A stretch of DNA of 64,000 bases from Theobroma cacao (taxonomy: Eukaryota > Streptophyta > Magnoliopsida > Malvales > Malvaceae). Each line of letters opens with the position of its first letter. The stretch's first letter is position 1. The notes below the pieces were generated by a model. The model ran no database searches. It saw only the letters and a list, made by a program, of their open reading frames with translations, and had not been told where the DNA came from. The position numbers and the translations under genes were made by a program. The stretch covers positions 24,559,346 through 24,623,345 of the forward strand of contig NC_030854.1 in assembly GCF_000208745.1 (NCBI RefSeq), read 5' to 3'. Below, one piece after another: positions 24,880 to 35,299 of the stretch.

Positions 24880-26150
24880 ATATATGCCTTTTAGCTTTTC
24901 TAGCTCTTGGTTGTGGCTGTTTTGTCACCATTGACCTCTATCTCTCTTAGACCTCATAATAGTTCGTTATTGTTTATTATTGCTTCCCTCGATGTAAAAC
25001 AAGGCTCCCTAATGCAACACCTTCCTTAGCTTTTTAGCACGCTAGTTGGCTTTCTCATCCCTTGGTTCTTCCTCGGCCAAGATGGTTGCAAGCTTGGCAT
25101 GCTTGGGGAAATCCCTCATTCAATATGGTCCATTGCACCAAAAGCAACTAACAGGCTTTCTTTCCTTGCCTAATCCTAAAATGCTACCTTGTCCCTCCAC
25201 TGTTAAACTTTTTTTTTTTTTGGGCTAGGATGAGCAAAACTCAACCAGACCTTGACCACCACTAAGGCTCATATAAGGTTCTACACACCTTGATGTTGAA
25301 GTTATTGCCTTGCCATCGGTCTCAAGCCATCCGCAAACGTAAAGAGGGCTTCTTGCTCACTCAAATTCCCCACTTGCAATGTTAAATCTGAAAACTCATA
25401 AACATACTTTTACACCTCATGCCCTTAGACTAGCCTCTTAAGCTTTCTCCTTGCCTCAACTCAACGTATTTAGGTAAAATTTTTTATAGAGCTTTCTCTG
25501 AAACTCCTCTCAAGTTTGTGTGGAAGCTTTTCCGAGCCTTACTTCACTTCTCCACCATCACAATAATTTTATGTCCACCAAATATATCAAGGCTGTGGTG
25601 ATGCTAAGGCGTCCTCCCAATTGACATAACCCTAAAATATTGCTTGAGTTCTTATAAAAAGTTATGAATCTCCTTGGCATTTCTCATGTCCTGATACTCT
25701 TTAGGTCTCGGCACCTTCACCTTTACATTTGTTTGGACTGTCAAACAAGCCAACCCCATGGTTACTTTATACGATACCATTTCAACCTTTAACTTAGTCA
25801 TTTCTTGCCTCAAAGCTTCAACCGATCACTCTAAAGTTGTGTTCCATTAGGTCAACATGTCAACGGTTTGATTCAAAGCCCCATAAAGTTCACCACTCAA
25901 CTTTTCCCCCATTGTGTTGAGCTCCTCCACATGGTCTTTACTACCATCCATCCTCACCACCACACACCCACAACAACTTTCTCTCTAGCCAACCTACCAT
26001 CAAGGGTGGAAAATATGGTCTCAAGAACTAGACTTACTCCGTATCATTGACCTCAAGATTTCCATAACTTCCGACATCAAAGCACTTTGATCACTAGCTA
26101 AAGCTATGGTTCTCTCTCGCAACACTGAACACAAGTGGTTGTTCAACTCA
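24880..26150 (-). pseudogene. Ty3/gypsy gag, decayed
   Basis: Read on the minus strand, an N-terminal helical part (MDGSKDHVEELN, start near 25951; VEALRQEMTKLKVEM near 25800) leads to VPRPKEYQDMRNAKEIHNFL (about 25720-25660). A capsid-like segment around LPKYVELRQGESL (about 25480) follows, and the zinc knuckle region reads CFWCNGPY at about 25140, with the later His and Cys lost. These are the landmarks of the plant retrotransposon gag family. Stops are frequent. It may be the 5' part of the chromovirus whose pol and LTR lie at 16194-20563, separated by the MULE and LINE pieces. That link is inference. Confidence 0.75.
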
Positions 26151-27016
26151 CAACACCACACACATAGTTGGTGCACTTGTATAGCACACTCAAAACTAGA
26201 CCTGGATATTTGTGCATCTATTTATTAATAGTGTCATGTAAACATAAGGTATTAGTAGATATTTGGGTAAATACGAACACAACACAAATAATTAATCGCA
26301 TCAAGATCTTAAACACATATACGAATATATTTAATAACTTTGTAACATGACACAACATGGCTAATACGTTTGTTAAACATGTTGGGTTAAATTTTACACG
26401 ACACGACATGATTAACATGATTAAAATGATTTAATTAAAATAGATACAATTATAACATAATTCTATTATTCAAATTTACAACTAAAAATTATAAATAAAA
26501 TAAAATTCAACATCACTAAATCCATAATCATAATCCACAATTGTTATCCACAATAAATTCAATCATAATTATCCAATATCAACCATAATTAAATACACCA
26601 TCATTTCTTATCATCAACCATGAAAAAATTCAAATAACATCAATAACACTAAAACCATATCAACCATACCAAAAAAGAATTCAAATATAAACCATATCAC
26701 ATAATCAACCATAACAACAAAACCAAAATTGAGGACTTCCTTCCTTGCCATTACCAGATCCATACCAAAACCTATTTATGAAATAAAAGTAATATATCAA
26801 AAAAATTAGATCAAAATAAAAAAGGTAAATAAAAATTTAAGAGCAAAACTATGTACTACCAAAATGATGAACATAATATGAAAAAGAGTAAGAAACCTGT
26901 GCCAAAAGGAAAAACAAATTGAAAGAAATAGTAACATTTTTCTTATAAGAGCAAAGCTATGTAACCAAAGAAAAAATTGGTGAATGTATAAGCTAAACAA
27001 CTATAATGAATTATGA
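26151..27016. other. AT-rich repeat-like region without genes
   Basis: No protein matches. The part around 26340-26420 contains ACACGACACGACATGATTAAC, a word type common in dispersed plant repeats, but no element ends could be found. The right end (27001-27016) is the left target duplication of the SINE that follows. Confidence 0.4.
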
Positions 27017-27109
27017 GCACCAAGCATTTGGCTCATTGGTTGGTGCATGATCTCCCTATCTAAAATGTAGAGTTCGAATCCCTTTTCTCCCAATAACAAA
27101 AAAAAAAAA
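27017..27109 (+). mobile_element. short tRNA-derived SINE with 16-bp target duplication
   Basis: A 93-bp insertion flanked by perfect 16-bp copies of CTATAATGAATTATGA (27001-27016 and 27110-27125). It contains an A-box-like TGGCTCATTGGTTGGTGC (27029-27046), a B-box-like GAGTTCGAATCC (27070-27081) and a 3' A-rich tail (27092-27109). Internal RNA polymerase III boxes, an A tail and a long target duplication define a SINE mobilised by LINE machinery. The intact duplication suggests a young copy. A diverged relative lies at 41914-42003. Confidence 0.85.
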
Positions 27110-27125
27110 CTATAATGAATTATGA

Positions 27126-27566
27126 CTAGAAGATGCAGTTATTATATAGCAAAACATCTTTTAACACCTTCCTTTCAAGATTTTGACAGTAAATGAATTA
27201 ATTTTTTTTTTAAGAAAGTATTGACTTATATGGAAAACATAAGCAAAACTTATAGTTTACAATGATAGGACCAAAACACAAACCTATACGATACTATAAA
27301 GATAATGAAGCATCTAAGTAACTCAATCAAGAAAAACATGCAAATAAGCTACTCTAAAAAATGAAAGAAAAACATATATTTCCAAAAGCCAACACAATGG
27401 CTCTTAACATTACTACTTTGGAATGTAATTTGAGTCAAAATTTAGAATGTGTTGATTCGGCCTTAGAGGGCATCCAACTAAATATAATCAACTTATTATT
27501 AATGCAAGTTTTATTTCCTCTCAAAAAGAAAGAAAGAAAAATTTGACTTTAAAATTTAAAATACAA
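27126..27566. other. gene-free spacer
   Basis: AT-rich sequence with no protein, RNA or repeat signal that I can name. It separates the SINE from the truncated copia element. Confidence 0.4.
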
Positions 27567-29711
27567 CTAATTATATAGCACAACATAATAAAACCAAAGC
27601 ATTAAGTCACCAAATACAATTTGCTCATAGTTGTCAACGTTAGACGTAAATATCAAGTATGTTACTGCCATTACACATTCTCCCCAATATCTTAAAGGTA
27701 GATTGGCTTTAAAACAAGGTGCCCTTGCAACTTCTAATATGTACCTGTGCTTTCTTTCCACCACCCTATTTTGCTGAGGTATATGTTTGTAGCCGGTTTG
27801 ATGTAGAATTCCTTTTTCTAGAAGATGTCACCTGAACTCTCCATATATGATCTCCTAGGCATTATCAAATCGAATTGATTTCACTTGCATACCAAACTAA
27901 GTTTGCACCATTTTCAAAAATTAATCAAACAATGATGAAGCTTCAGTTTTAGTTTTCATTATGTAAACCCAAGTACCTTTTGACCAATCATCAACAATAG
28001 TAAGAAAATAGTTAGCTCCAATATGTGTGCTAGTCACATATGGTCCCCAAGTATCAACACTGACTAATTCAAATAAGTTTCTTGATTTATTTCTACTAAA
28101 AGGAAATGATAATTGAGTTTGTCTAGCCTTGTGACATGCATCACATGGGAAAATACTTTTATTCTCAAATTAAACATCAAATAAACCTTTCCATCTCAAA
28201 AATGGGATATGTTCCAACCTACTATGTAGCAATTTTGGTTGATTCTTTAAACTCACAATATTCGACCAAACTTTTTTTTCTTCAAAATAGTAGAGCCCCT
28301 TGTCCATTTTACCTACTCTAATCAGCCTCTTGATAGTAAGGTCTTGTAAAATACATCCATTCAAAAGAAATATTACTGAACAATTTAAATCTCGAGTAAT
28401 TCTACTAATTAAGGCTAAATTGCAAGTGAAATTTGGTAAGAAATGAACATCCTTTAAAACAATATTGGGATTAGTTGAATATCTCCAACACAATCCACTT
28501 GTGACTTTCTTCTATCCAGTAGTCTAACTTCCATAGTAGATTTTTTTAGATTTTTGCATTTAAACAACTTTGAATATGATACAACATGATCATATACTCC
28601 ACTATCTAAAATCTAATTTTGAGATCAAGAAATTTTAACAACAAAGTTGATAGTAGAAGTTCCTTTTTTGTCTCCGTCAAGTATTACCATCAGTTGATCA
28701 AACTGAGTTTGAGATAAGCATGTTGGAGTTAGAACAATTTTCTATTGATTTGCTTGTTGTTGGGAATGCACGTCTTTTCGTTTAGTTTCTGTGACTACTA
28801 CTTTAACGATTGTCTTTACTTGAAAGCTCTTTTTTTTCCTTTGCCAATTTGGTAGATATCCTATAATCTCAAAACAGATTTCTTTTATGTGACATGTCTT
28901 CTTACAGTGTTCACATATTGGCCTTTTATATAGATCTTGATTCCTCTCTCCTGCATATAATTTGAATGTTGTTGCCTCTACAATTAACCTTACCATTGAC
29001 ACCTCTTCTAAACTCAATAGAGAATAAGTAGTTGTTAAAAATGGTGATGGATCTTTACAAAGAATATTCAATCTTACAACAACATAGGAATCATCCAATC
29101 CCATTAAAAACTAATGCAATTTTTCTTTTTCTTTTTCACTAGCTAAGACTCCACACATACAACTCCCACATCCTCATCCATGAAACTTGAAAAAACTTTC
29201 AAGTTGATTCCAAAGTCCCTTCCTTTTTGTATAGTAACCTAAAATTGTCAATTCACCTTGTTTAGTGTTGACTATTTCTCTTTTTAGTTCTAGAATTCAA
29301 GGTCCACTTCTTTGTGAAAAACTCTTTTCCAGATCTCTCCAAATGTCATAAGTAGTATCGATATGCAACAATGTTATGTAACTCCTCATTAAGTGAATTT
29401 AACAACCATGCTACTACCATAACATTACAAGTCAACCAATCATCCTCTTTTAAATCTCCTCCTTTTGGTTTTGATAATTTTTCATCCACAAATACCAGCT
29501 TGTGTTTTGATCATAGTGCATTAACAATAGCTCGCCTCTATGTTGAATAATTAGGCCCTTTAGTGCATGGTATACCAACAAATCATCTGATTTATCAGAA
29601 TTACTTAGATGATAGTATAGTAGTTTATTATTTATGGTTTTGGTAGAAGATTTTGCTTTAGTTTCTATTTGTTTTTCTGCCATAAAAAAATTTCACAATA
29701 AGGAACACTTA
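27567..29711 (-). pseudogene. Ty1/copia gag-pol, truncated in integrase
   Basis: Minus-strand copia remains. Gag starts at 29683 (MAEKQIETKAKS) and continues with LLVYHALKG. A segment at 29104-28742 carries the zinc knuckle CEHCKKTCHIKEIC with His and Cys kept. The protease region is poorly readable (about 28700-28500). Next are the pre-integrase zinc finger (LLHSRLEHIPFLRWKGLFD, 28260-28170) and the integrase core (VDTWGPY near 28050, FLTIVDDWSKGTWVY near 27990, KHIPQQN and ERKHRYILEVARAP, 27790-27700). The element stops near 27600, so reverse transcriptase, RNase H and the 3' LTR are missing. Stops and frameshifts are present. The order and the adjacent primer-binding site and LTR make the class secure. 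Confidence 0.88.
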
Positions 29712-29724
29712 GGCTTTGACACCA
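29712..29724 (-). other. copia primer-binding site, copy 1
   Basis: On the minus strand the sequence TGGTGTCAAAGCC lies directly after the LTR end (...TTTTCTACA). It is one or two changes from TGGTATCAGAGCC, the site complementary to initiator methionine tRNA used by plant copia elements. Confidence 0.85.
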
Positions 29725-30048
29725 TGTAGAAAATGCCTTAGATCTAAGTAAAATACTAAGTTGCTTGATGAAAATAAAGTAATACCCAAGGGGCTATTTA
29801 TAACAATCAACTAAATCTAAATCTACTTAGTGTGCGAGTAAAGTAAATAGAAAAATAAAAAAATATTCTAACCCTAGACTTCCTTGGAGTACAAGTAAAG
29901 TAAAAAGAAAATAAGAAAAAATTACATAAGGAAATATTCTCCCCAAGATATTCTCTCATTGATTTGAGAATACCGTATATTTCGTAACAAGGTGTTAATT
30001 GAGCTTGACTCGATCCACTAGCACTTCTATTTGATAAGTAATAGGACA
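29725..30048 (-). mobile_element. copia 5' LTR, copy 1
   Basis: A 324-bp LTR that on the minus strand starts TGTCCTATTACTTATC and ends AATGCATT-like ...AAAATTTTCTACA-type sequence right before the primer-binding site, with TG...CA ends. A near-identical LTR of 323 bp lies at 31882-32204 because the whole locus was duplicated. These two are therefore not the two ends of one element. Confidence 0.85.
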
Positions 30049-30059
30049 AAAGAATTTTT

Positions 30060-30756
30060 TAGTTATAAAAAACATGATTAAGTCATTATGTGTTATAATT
30101 TAAATTGAAATGAAATTGGATGATAAGAAATTATTCTTATATAAAAAAGAGTCTGCCTCACGCATGATATGTCTAATCTGCCTCCTATGGATTCTCGACT
30201 TGGCATGCTTAATGTCTCTTGCGTGTACCATAAGTCTCCACAAGGTGAAATTTGCATTCATTGCCCAACTTGTAGCATTATTAGAGTCACTTTTAACTAA
30301 CAAAGTTGCAAGATAGCCCATTTGGATGCAACAAAGATAAAAAAAATAAATGCCTTTTTTATAGCTAAGTGCTCAGCATCATTGGAATCTATAATGCTTA
30401 GAAATTTAGACAAAATATCTCTAATCATACCTTTCTCATTTCAAACAACTCCACCTATCCTCGCTCCTAGCTTACCTTTGGAAGAACCGTCAACATTAAA
30501 TTTAAGTCCCCCCAAAGAAGTTCTCTCTTACTCAATTATCTTTTTGGTTGCCTTATAGTGCAAGGAGCCAAAATGAGATGAGGAAACCTTAATCCATTCA
30601 AGAATGAGTATGATGTTTTTGAATGTTTCAACTTGTGCCATCAAGTGATTCTCAATTTCACCATGTCTAAATCTTGCTCCATATCTTGTTGTTGTCCATT
30701 AAAAACCATAGCATTATGTTGCAACCAAATGGACCAAATCGCAACGAAGAAAGTCA
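30060..30756 (-). pseudogene. LINE RNase H (RVT_3-type) fragment, copy 1
   Basis: Read on the minus strand, the piece enters at VVIWSIW-type sequence (about 30750). It runs through KPSLGG-like and LKFNVDGSSKGK (30515-30470), the start of the plant LINE C-terminal RNase H with its first catalytic Asp, then to the last part (RDIKHAKSRIHRRQIRHIMREADSF, 30255-30160). It lies between the copia LTR and the second copy of the duplication. Frameshifts are present. Confidence 0.8.
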
Positions 30757-30859
30757 CCACTATCCAAAATCTAATTTTGAGAGCAAGAAATTAACCAACA
30801 AAGTTGATAGTAGAAGTTCTTTATTTGTCTCCATTAAGTATTACCATCAGTTGATCAAA

Positions 30860-31868
30860 CTAAGTTTGAGATAAACATGTTAGAGTTAGAACAATTTGCT
30901 GTTGATTTGCTTGTTGTTGGGAATACATGTCCTTTCGTTTGGTTTCTGTGACTACTAAATTAATGGTTGTCTTTGCTTGAAAGCTTTTTTTCTTCCCTTG
31001 CCAAGTTGATGGGTATCTTATAATCTCAAAATAAATTTCTTTTATGTGACATGTCTTCTTACAATGTTCACATTTTGGCCTCTTATTTGGATCTCGATTC
31101 TTCTCTATGGCATATACTTTGAATGTTGTTGCCTTTATAGTTAGTCTTACCATTGTCACCTCTTCTAAACTCAATAGAGAATAAATAGTTCTTAAAAATG
31201 GTAATGGATCTTTATAAAGAATATTTGATCTTATAACAACATAGGAATCATTCAATCCCATTAAAAACTACTGTAATTTTTCTTTTTCTTTTTCCTTGGC
31301 CAAGACTCAACACATACAACTGTCACATCCTCATCCATGAGACTTGAAAAAACTTTCAGGTTGATTCCGAAGTCCCTTCCTTTTTGTATAGTAAGCTAAA
31401 ATTGTCAATTTACCATATTTAGTGTTGACTATTTCGCTTTTTAGTTCTTGAATTCAAGGTCCACTTCCTTGTGAAAACCTTGTTTCCTTATCTCTCCAAA
31501 TGTCATAAGTAGAATTGATATGCAACACTGTTATGTAACTCCTCATTGAGTGAGTTTAACAACCATGCTACTACCATAACATTACAAGTCAGCCAATCAT
31601 CCTCTTTTAAATCTCCTTCTTTTGGTTTTGATAATTTTCCATCCACAAATACCAGCTTGTGTTTCGATCGCAGTGTATTGACAATAACTCTCCTCCATGT
31701 TGAACAGTTGGGCCCCTTTAGTGCATGGTATACCAACAAACCATCCGATTTATCAGAATTACTTAGATGATAGTAGAGTAGTTTGTTATTCATGGTTTTC
31801 GTGAAGATTTTTCTTTAGTTTCTATATTTTTTTTTTCATAAAAAAATTTTCATAATAAAGAACACTTA
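30860..31868 (-). pseudogene. copia gag, duplicated copy
   Basis: This is the second copy of the copia gag on the minus strand. It has MNNKLLYYHLSNSDKSDGL (31793), GPNCSTWRRVIVNTL (about 31710-31666), MGLNDSYVVIRSNIL (31261) and the zinc knuckle CEHCKKTCHIKEIYF (about 31070-31030), where the last Cys is changed. It keeps GPNCSTWRR, while copy 1 is shifted out of frame there, so the two copies have decayed separately. The pol region is not part of this copy. Confidence 0.85.
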
Positions 31869-31881
31869 GGCTTTGATACCA
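31869..31881 (-). other. copia primer-binding site, copy 2
   Basis: TGGTATCAAAGCC on the minus strand, next to the LTR end. It is one change from the usual TGGTATCAGAGCC and closer to it than copy 1. Confidence 0.85.
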
Positions 31882-32204
31882 TGTAGAAAATGCCTAAGAT
31901 TTAAGCAAAAAACTAAATTGCTTGATGAAAATAAAAGAGCACCCAAGGGGCTATTTATAACAGCCAATTAAATCTAAACCTACTTGATGTGTAAGTAAAG
32001 TAAATAGCAAATAAGGAAGTATTCTAACCCTAGACTTCCTTGGAGTACAAGTAAAATAAAAAGAAAATAGAGAAAGATTACATACAAAAATATTCTCCTC
32101 AAGATATTTTCTCCTTGATTTAAAGATACCATATATTTTGTAATAAGGTGTTAATTGAGCTTGACTCAATCCATTAACACTTCTATTTGATAAATGATAG
32201 GACA
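31882..32204 (-). mobile_element. copia 5' LTR, copy 2
   Basis: This 323-bp LTR has TGTCC...CTACA ends on the minus strand and is homologous throughout to 29725-30048. It belongs to the second copy of the tandem duplication. Confidence 0.85.
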
Positions 32205-32289
32205 AAAGAATTTTTTAATTATAAAAAACATGATTAAGTCATTATGTGTTATAATTTAAATTGAAATGAAATTATATGATAAGAATTAT

Positions 32290-33640
32290 TTTTATATACA
32301 AAAGAATTTGCCTCACACATGATATGTCTAATCTGCCTCCTATGGATTCTTGACTTGGCATGCTTAATGTCTCTTGCGATGTACCATAAGTCTCCACAAG
32401 GTGAAATTTGTGTTCATTGCCCATCTTACAGCATTATTAGAGTCACTTTTCCACTAACAAAGTGTGCAAAATAGCCCATTTGGATGCAACAAAGATAAAA
32501 AAAAAAAAAAAAGACCTTTTTTATAGCTAAGAGCTCAGCATCATTGGAATCTATAATGCCTACAAATTTAGGGAAAATAACTCTAATCATACATTTCTCA
32601 TTTCAAATAACTCCACCTATCCTCGCTCCTAGCTTACCTTTGGAAGAACCGTCAACATTAAATTTAAGTCCCCCCAAAGAAGGTTTTTCCCATTCAATTG
32701 TCTTTTTGGTTGCCTTATAGTTCAAGGAGCCAAAATGAGATGAGGAAATCTTAATCCATTCAAGACCAAGTATGATGCTTTTGAATGTTTCAACTTGTGC
32801 CACCAAGTGATTCATAATTTCACCATTTTTAGACCTTGCTCCATATCTTGTTGTTGTCCATTAAAAGCCATAGTGTTGTGTTGCAACCAAATGGACCAAA
32901 TCACAACGAAGAAAGTCATTCTCCAAACTTGCTCCCTCTCACCAAAAACTCCCATGCCTATCAAAGCAAGAATGAAATCAACATTTCCTTTAAGAGCTAA
33001 CCAGCTCACATCTCATAACATTTTCTCCACAACTTCCATACTTCTAGATACGAGAAGAACAATTGATTTACTATCTCACAATTTTCCTTACAAAGCAAAC
33101 AAACCGTAGAGTCCCAACCTTAAATACCCCTCTTTGCCAACTCAGCATTCACTACCACCCTCCCACAAGTCACCAACCAACAAAATACTTCTATCTTTGG
33201 AGGCGCTAAACCTAACCAAATTCAATTTCATACATTTTCTTCCCTTCCTACTTTCTTTAGAACCATTATACTAAACAACTTTAGGGAGTATACCTCACTA
33301 GGATTTCCTTTCCAAATCAAACTATCCTTTTCCTCATTACTAGGTATCATATACTGCAAAACGCCATATAAGCCCTTGTAATCAAATACAGACTAACTTA
33401 GGTCAATTTGCCATACCCACCCACTCTCCTCCCAATTCTCGAACTCACTCATTATACCATCCTTATTCATGGCCGAGGCATAAATACGAGGGAATTTTTC
33501 TTTCAAAATACATTTTTCTACCCACTCATCATCCCAGAACCTTACACTTGGGGTGGGGTAGGACACAACACCTTAAACTTATGCCCAACCCACCTTAAGC
33601 ATTTTCTAATGTAAACACCTTATCCGACCCGATTTTGAAA
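32290..33640 (-). pseudogene. L1-type LINE 3' region: zf-RVT and RNase H
   Basis: On the minus strand, the remains of the C-terminal half of a plant LINE. A region at 33600-33250 precedes the zf-RVT domain: APPKIEVFCWLVT, VVNAELAKRGI, then CLLCKENCE and WKLWRKCYE (33215-33010). Next are FGEREQVWRMTFFVVIWSIWLQHN (32955-32870), then EWEKPSLGGLKFNVDGSSKGK (32695-32635) of the RNase H domain, ending in RRQIRHIM-type sequence (about 32325). Stops and frameshifts occur. The 3' part (to 32918) lies in the second copy of the tandem duplication. Confidence 0.85.
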
Positions 33641-33659
33641 CAAAAAATTCTACCTTTAT

Positions 33660-33795
33660 TAGATCAAGATGGAATATCACATGTGGTTTATAGGTCTCTT
33701 TTTATCATCCCTACCATTAAGATTTGAATCTAAAATCTCTTACTATCAAGACAGATAAATTTATCGATTGAGTCAACCTTTTTATTAGTAGATGA
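33660..33795 (-). mobile_element. possible SINE
   Basis: On the minus strand an A-box-like GGTTGACTCAATCGATAAAT (33776-33757) is followed, after a roughly 30-bp gap, by a B-box-like AGATTCAAATCTT (33731-33719). Spacing and content fit a tRNA-derived SINE, but no A tail or target duplication could be defined. Confidence 0.3.
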
Positions 33796-34179
33796 TGTGA
33801 ATATATTTTTTTATTTTGTAATCGTTTTTTCATAATGAAGAAATGAGAACTGGTAAGATATTTGTTAATTTGAGGTATTCGAAATAGAATGTGATTAAAA
33901 TTTAACTACCCATATCCTATCCAAACTCGATTAAGAATCAACAGCTAACAACCAAATCTCAATATTAGTCCTTATAGGAAACACAAGCCCAAATCTAATC
34001 CACAATAAAAAAATAAATTCAAAATCAAGTTTTCTATACATTACTAATGAACATTAAATTAAGAAATTAAAGTTAAGAGATAAAAAATTAATTAAAGTTT
34101 AAAATCATAATTAACACAATTAATGAATTTTAGTAAGTTTTACATTCATTATAAATAATTTATAAACAAAAAAATAATA

Positions 34180-34465
34180 TATAAAATTAAATTTAATATT
34201 AAAAATTATTATTTATAATCGAATTTGGATAGTGGATATTTTATAACCACTATCCTAATTTCTAAAGATATATTAGTTTTAGTATTGAAAACCTACTTGA
34301 ATATAATTATACAATACTTTATATAAAATTAAATTTTAATATTAAAAATTAATATTTATAATTAAATTTGAATAATAGCTATTCTATGATCATTATTCGA
34401 AACCCTAAGGATAACAATTTTACTATCAAAATCTTACTTAGATATGATTATATGCTACTCTGATC
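34180..34465. repeat. degenerate tandem duplication of about 145 bp
   Basis: The block starting AAAATTAAATTTAATATTAAAAATTATTATTTATAATCG recurs from about 34325 with substitutions. Shared internal words include a TTTGGATAGTGG/TTTGAATAATAG pair and CCTACTT/CTTACTT before ATATAATTATA/ATATGATTATA. There is no coding content. It lies in a gene-free AT-rich stretch (33800-34560). Confidence 0.5.
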
Positions 34466-34740
34466 CTATTTTGTCCGATTGGATTGGATATTATAAGATA
34501 TTCATTACCGTTTATGTATAAATGTTTGTGGACAAGAGAGTTAATTAGCGAAAGGAAATAGAATACTAAAAACTTAAAAAGGAAGGAGTGGATGGGGTGA
34601 ATGGCGATGGGAGGAGGAGGCTGAGATTTGGGGTGCATGGGGAAGCGTGTCGGCTAGGAAGAGATGATATCGGGACTGGCGCCCCAACAACAACATTACA
34701 ACGAGTGCATCAAGATAATTAATTCTTGGGGGACCAAACC

Positions 34741-34769
34741 TGCACGTGAGACAAGACTTAGCACGTGCA
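34741..34769. promoter_or_regulatory. paired G-box (CACGTG) motifs in inverted context
   Basis: Two CACGTG cores at 34743-34748 and 34762-34767 are each flanked so that the 29-bp stretch TGCACGTGAG...TTAGCACGTGCA reads as an imperfect inverted repeat. G-boxes bind bZIP and bHLH factors. The surrounding 34560-35300 is less AT-rich than its neighbours, but no gene start is recognisable beside it, so a regulatory role is only a possibility. Confidence 0.3.
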
Positions 34770-35078
34770 AAAGGAGAGGGTACAACTACGAACAGCGGGC
34801 AACAGCAGGCTATTGTTTGTTGATAACTTAACAAATTTATGAATTATGAGACTGCAATAATAAATAATAAATGGGAGGTAAAGAGGAGAAGCTGTTGTTT
34901 TGCCCTGTCCCTCTGCCCCTTGTCCGAAAGAAAAGAAAAATGTTACGAGTAATAAAAACAACCAAATCCCATGGATTGACAGCACATCCACTGACTGTCT
35001 TATGATTTCAAGACCCCCGATTTGACGTTTGACTTGTCTTTTCACTCTTTCTTCTTCACCCCACACGGCCACCCTCTC

Positions 35079-35081
<3 letters not shown>

Positions 35082-35118
<37 letters not shown>
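35082..35118. repeat. CT microsatellite
   Basis: An uninterrupted run of CT dinucleotides, 37 bases long, with imperfect CT-rich sequence just before it. Likely to be length-variable. Confidence 0.95.
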
Positions 35119-35121
<3 letters not shown>

Positions 35122-35299
35122 TGTTGCTAATCAGAATATACACATGCACCTCCAACTGCTTTCTACATTTCAGTTTTTTGCCACTTTTACTTATCGTATA
35201 ATACGTACCAATATAATTAGTCTATTATCATTGCTCTCCTGGGGGACAAACAGAGTTTATGTCATGGGGGCCATTACTACATTCATCCAACCTATCTTA

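Larger units (their letters stand above)
28599..30756. repeat. tandem segmental duplication, copy 1
   Basis: 2,158 bp covering copia gag, primer-binding site, LTR and the LINE RNase H piece. It starts CCACTATCTAAAATCTAATTTTGAG and ends CAACGAAGAAAGTCA. The same sequence repeats in the same direction at 30757-32918 with scattered substitutions and small indels. The two copies abut without a single extra base, so one event duplicated the whole composite after both transposons were in place. Confidence 0.9.
30757..32918. repeat. tandem segmental duplication, copy 2
   Basis: 2,162 bp matching 28599-30756 in the same orientation. Beyond 32918 the LINE continues (CTCCAAACTTGCTCCCTCTC), whereas copy 1 jumps back to the copia sequence, so copy 2 carries the native LINE junction and copy 1 carries the native copia junction, as expected for unequal exchange or a tandem duplication. 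Confidence 0.9.

Noticed and set aside
29725..32204. Two copia LTRs read as the ends of one element
   Set aside because: Both are 5' LTRs followed by the same primer-binding site and gag on the same strand. They arise from the tandem duplication, not from one complete element.
34758..35120. 120-codon minus-strand frame beginning with Arg-Glu repeats
   Set aside because: The start is the translation of the CT microsatellite and the rest has no domain.
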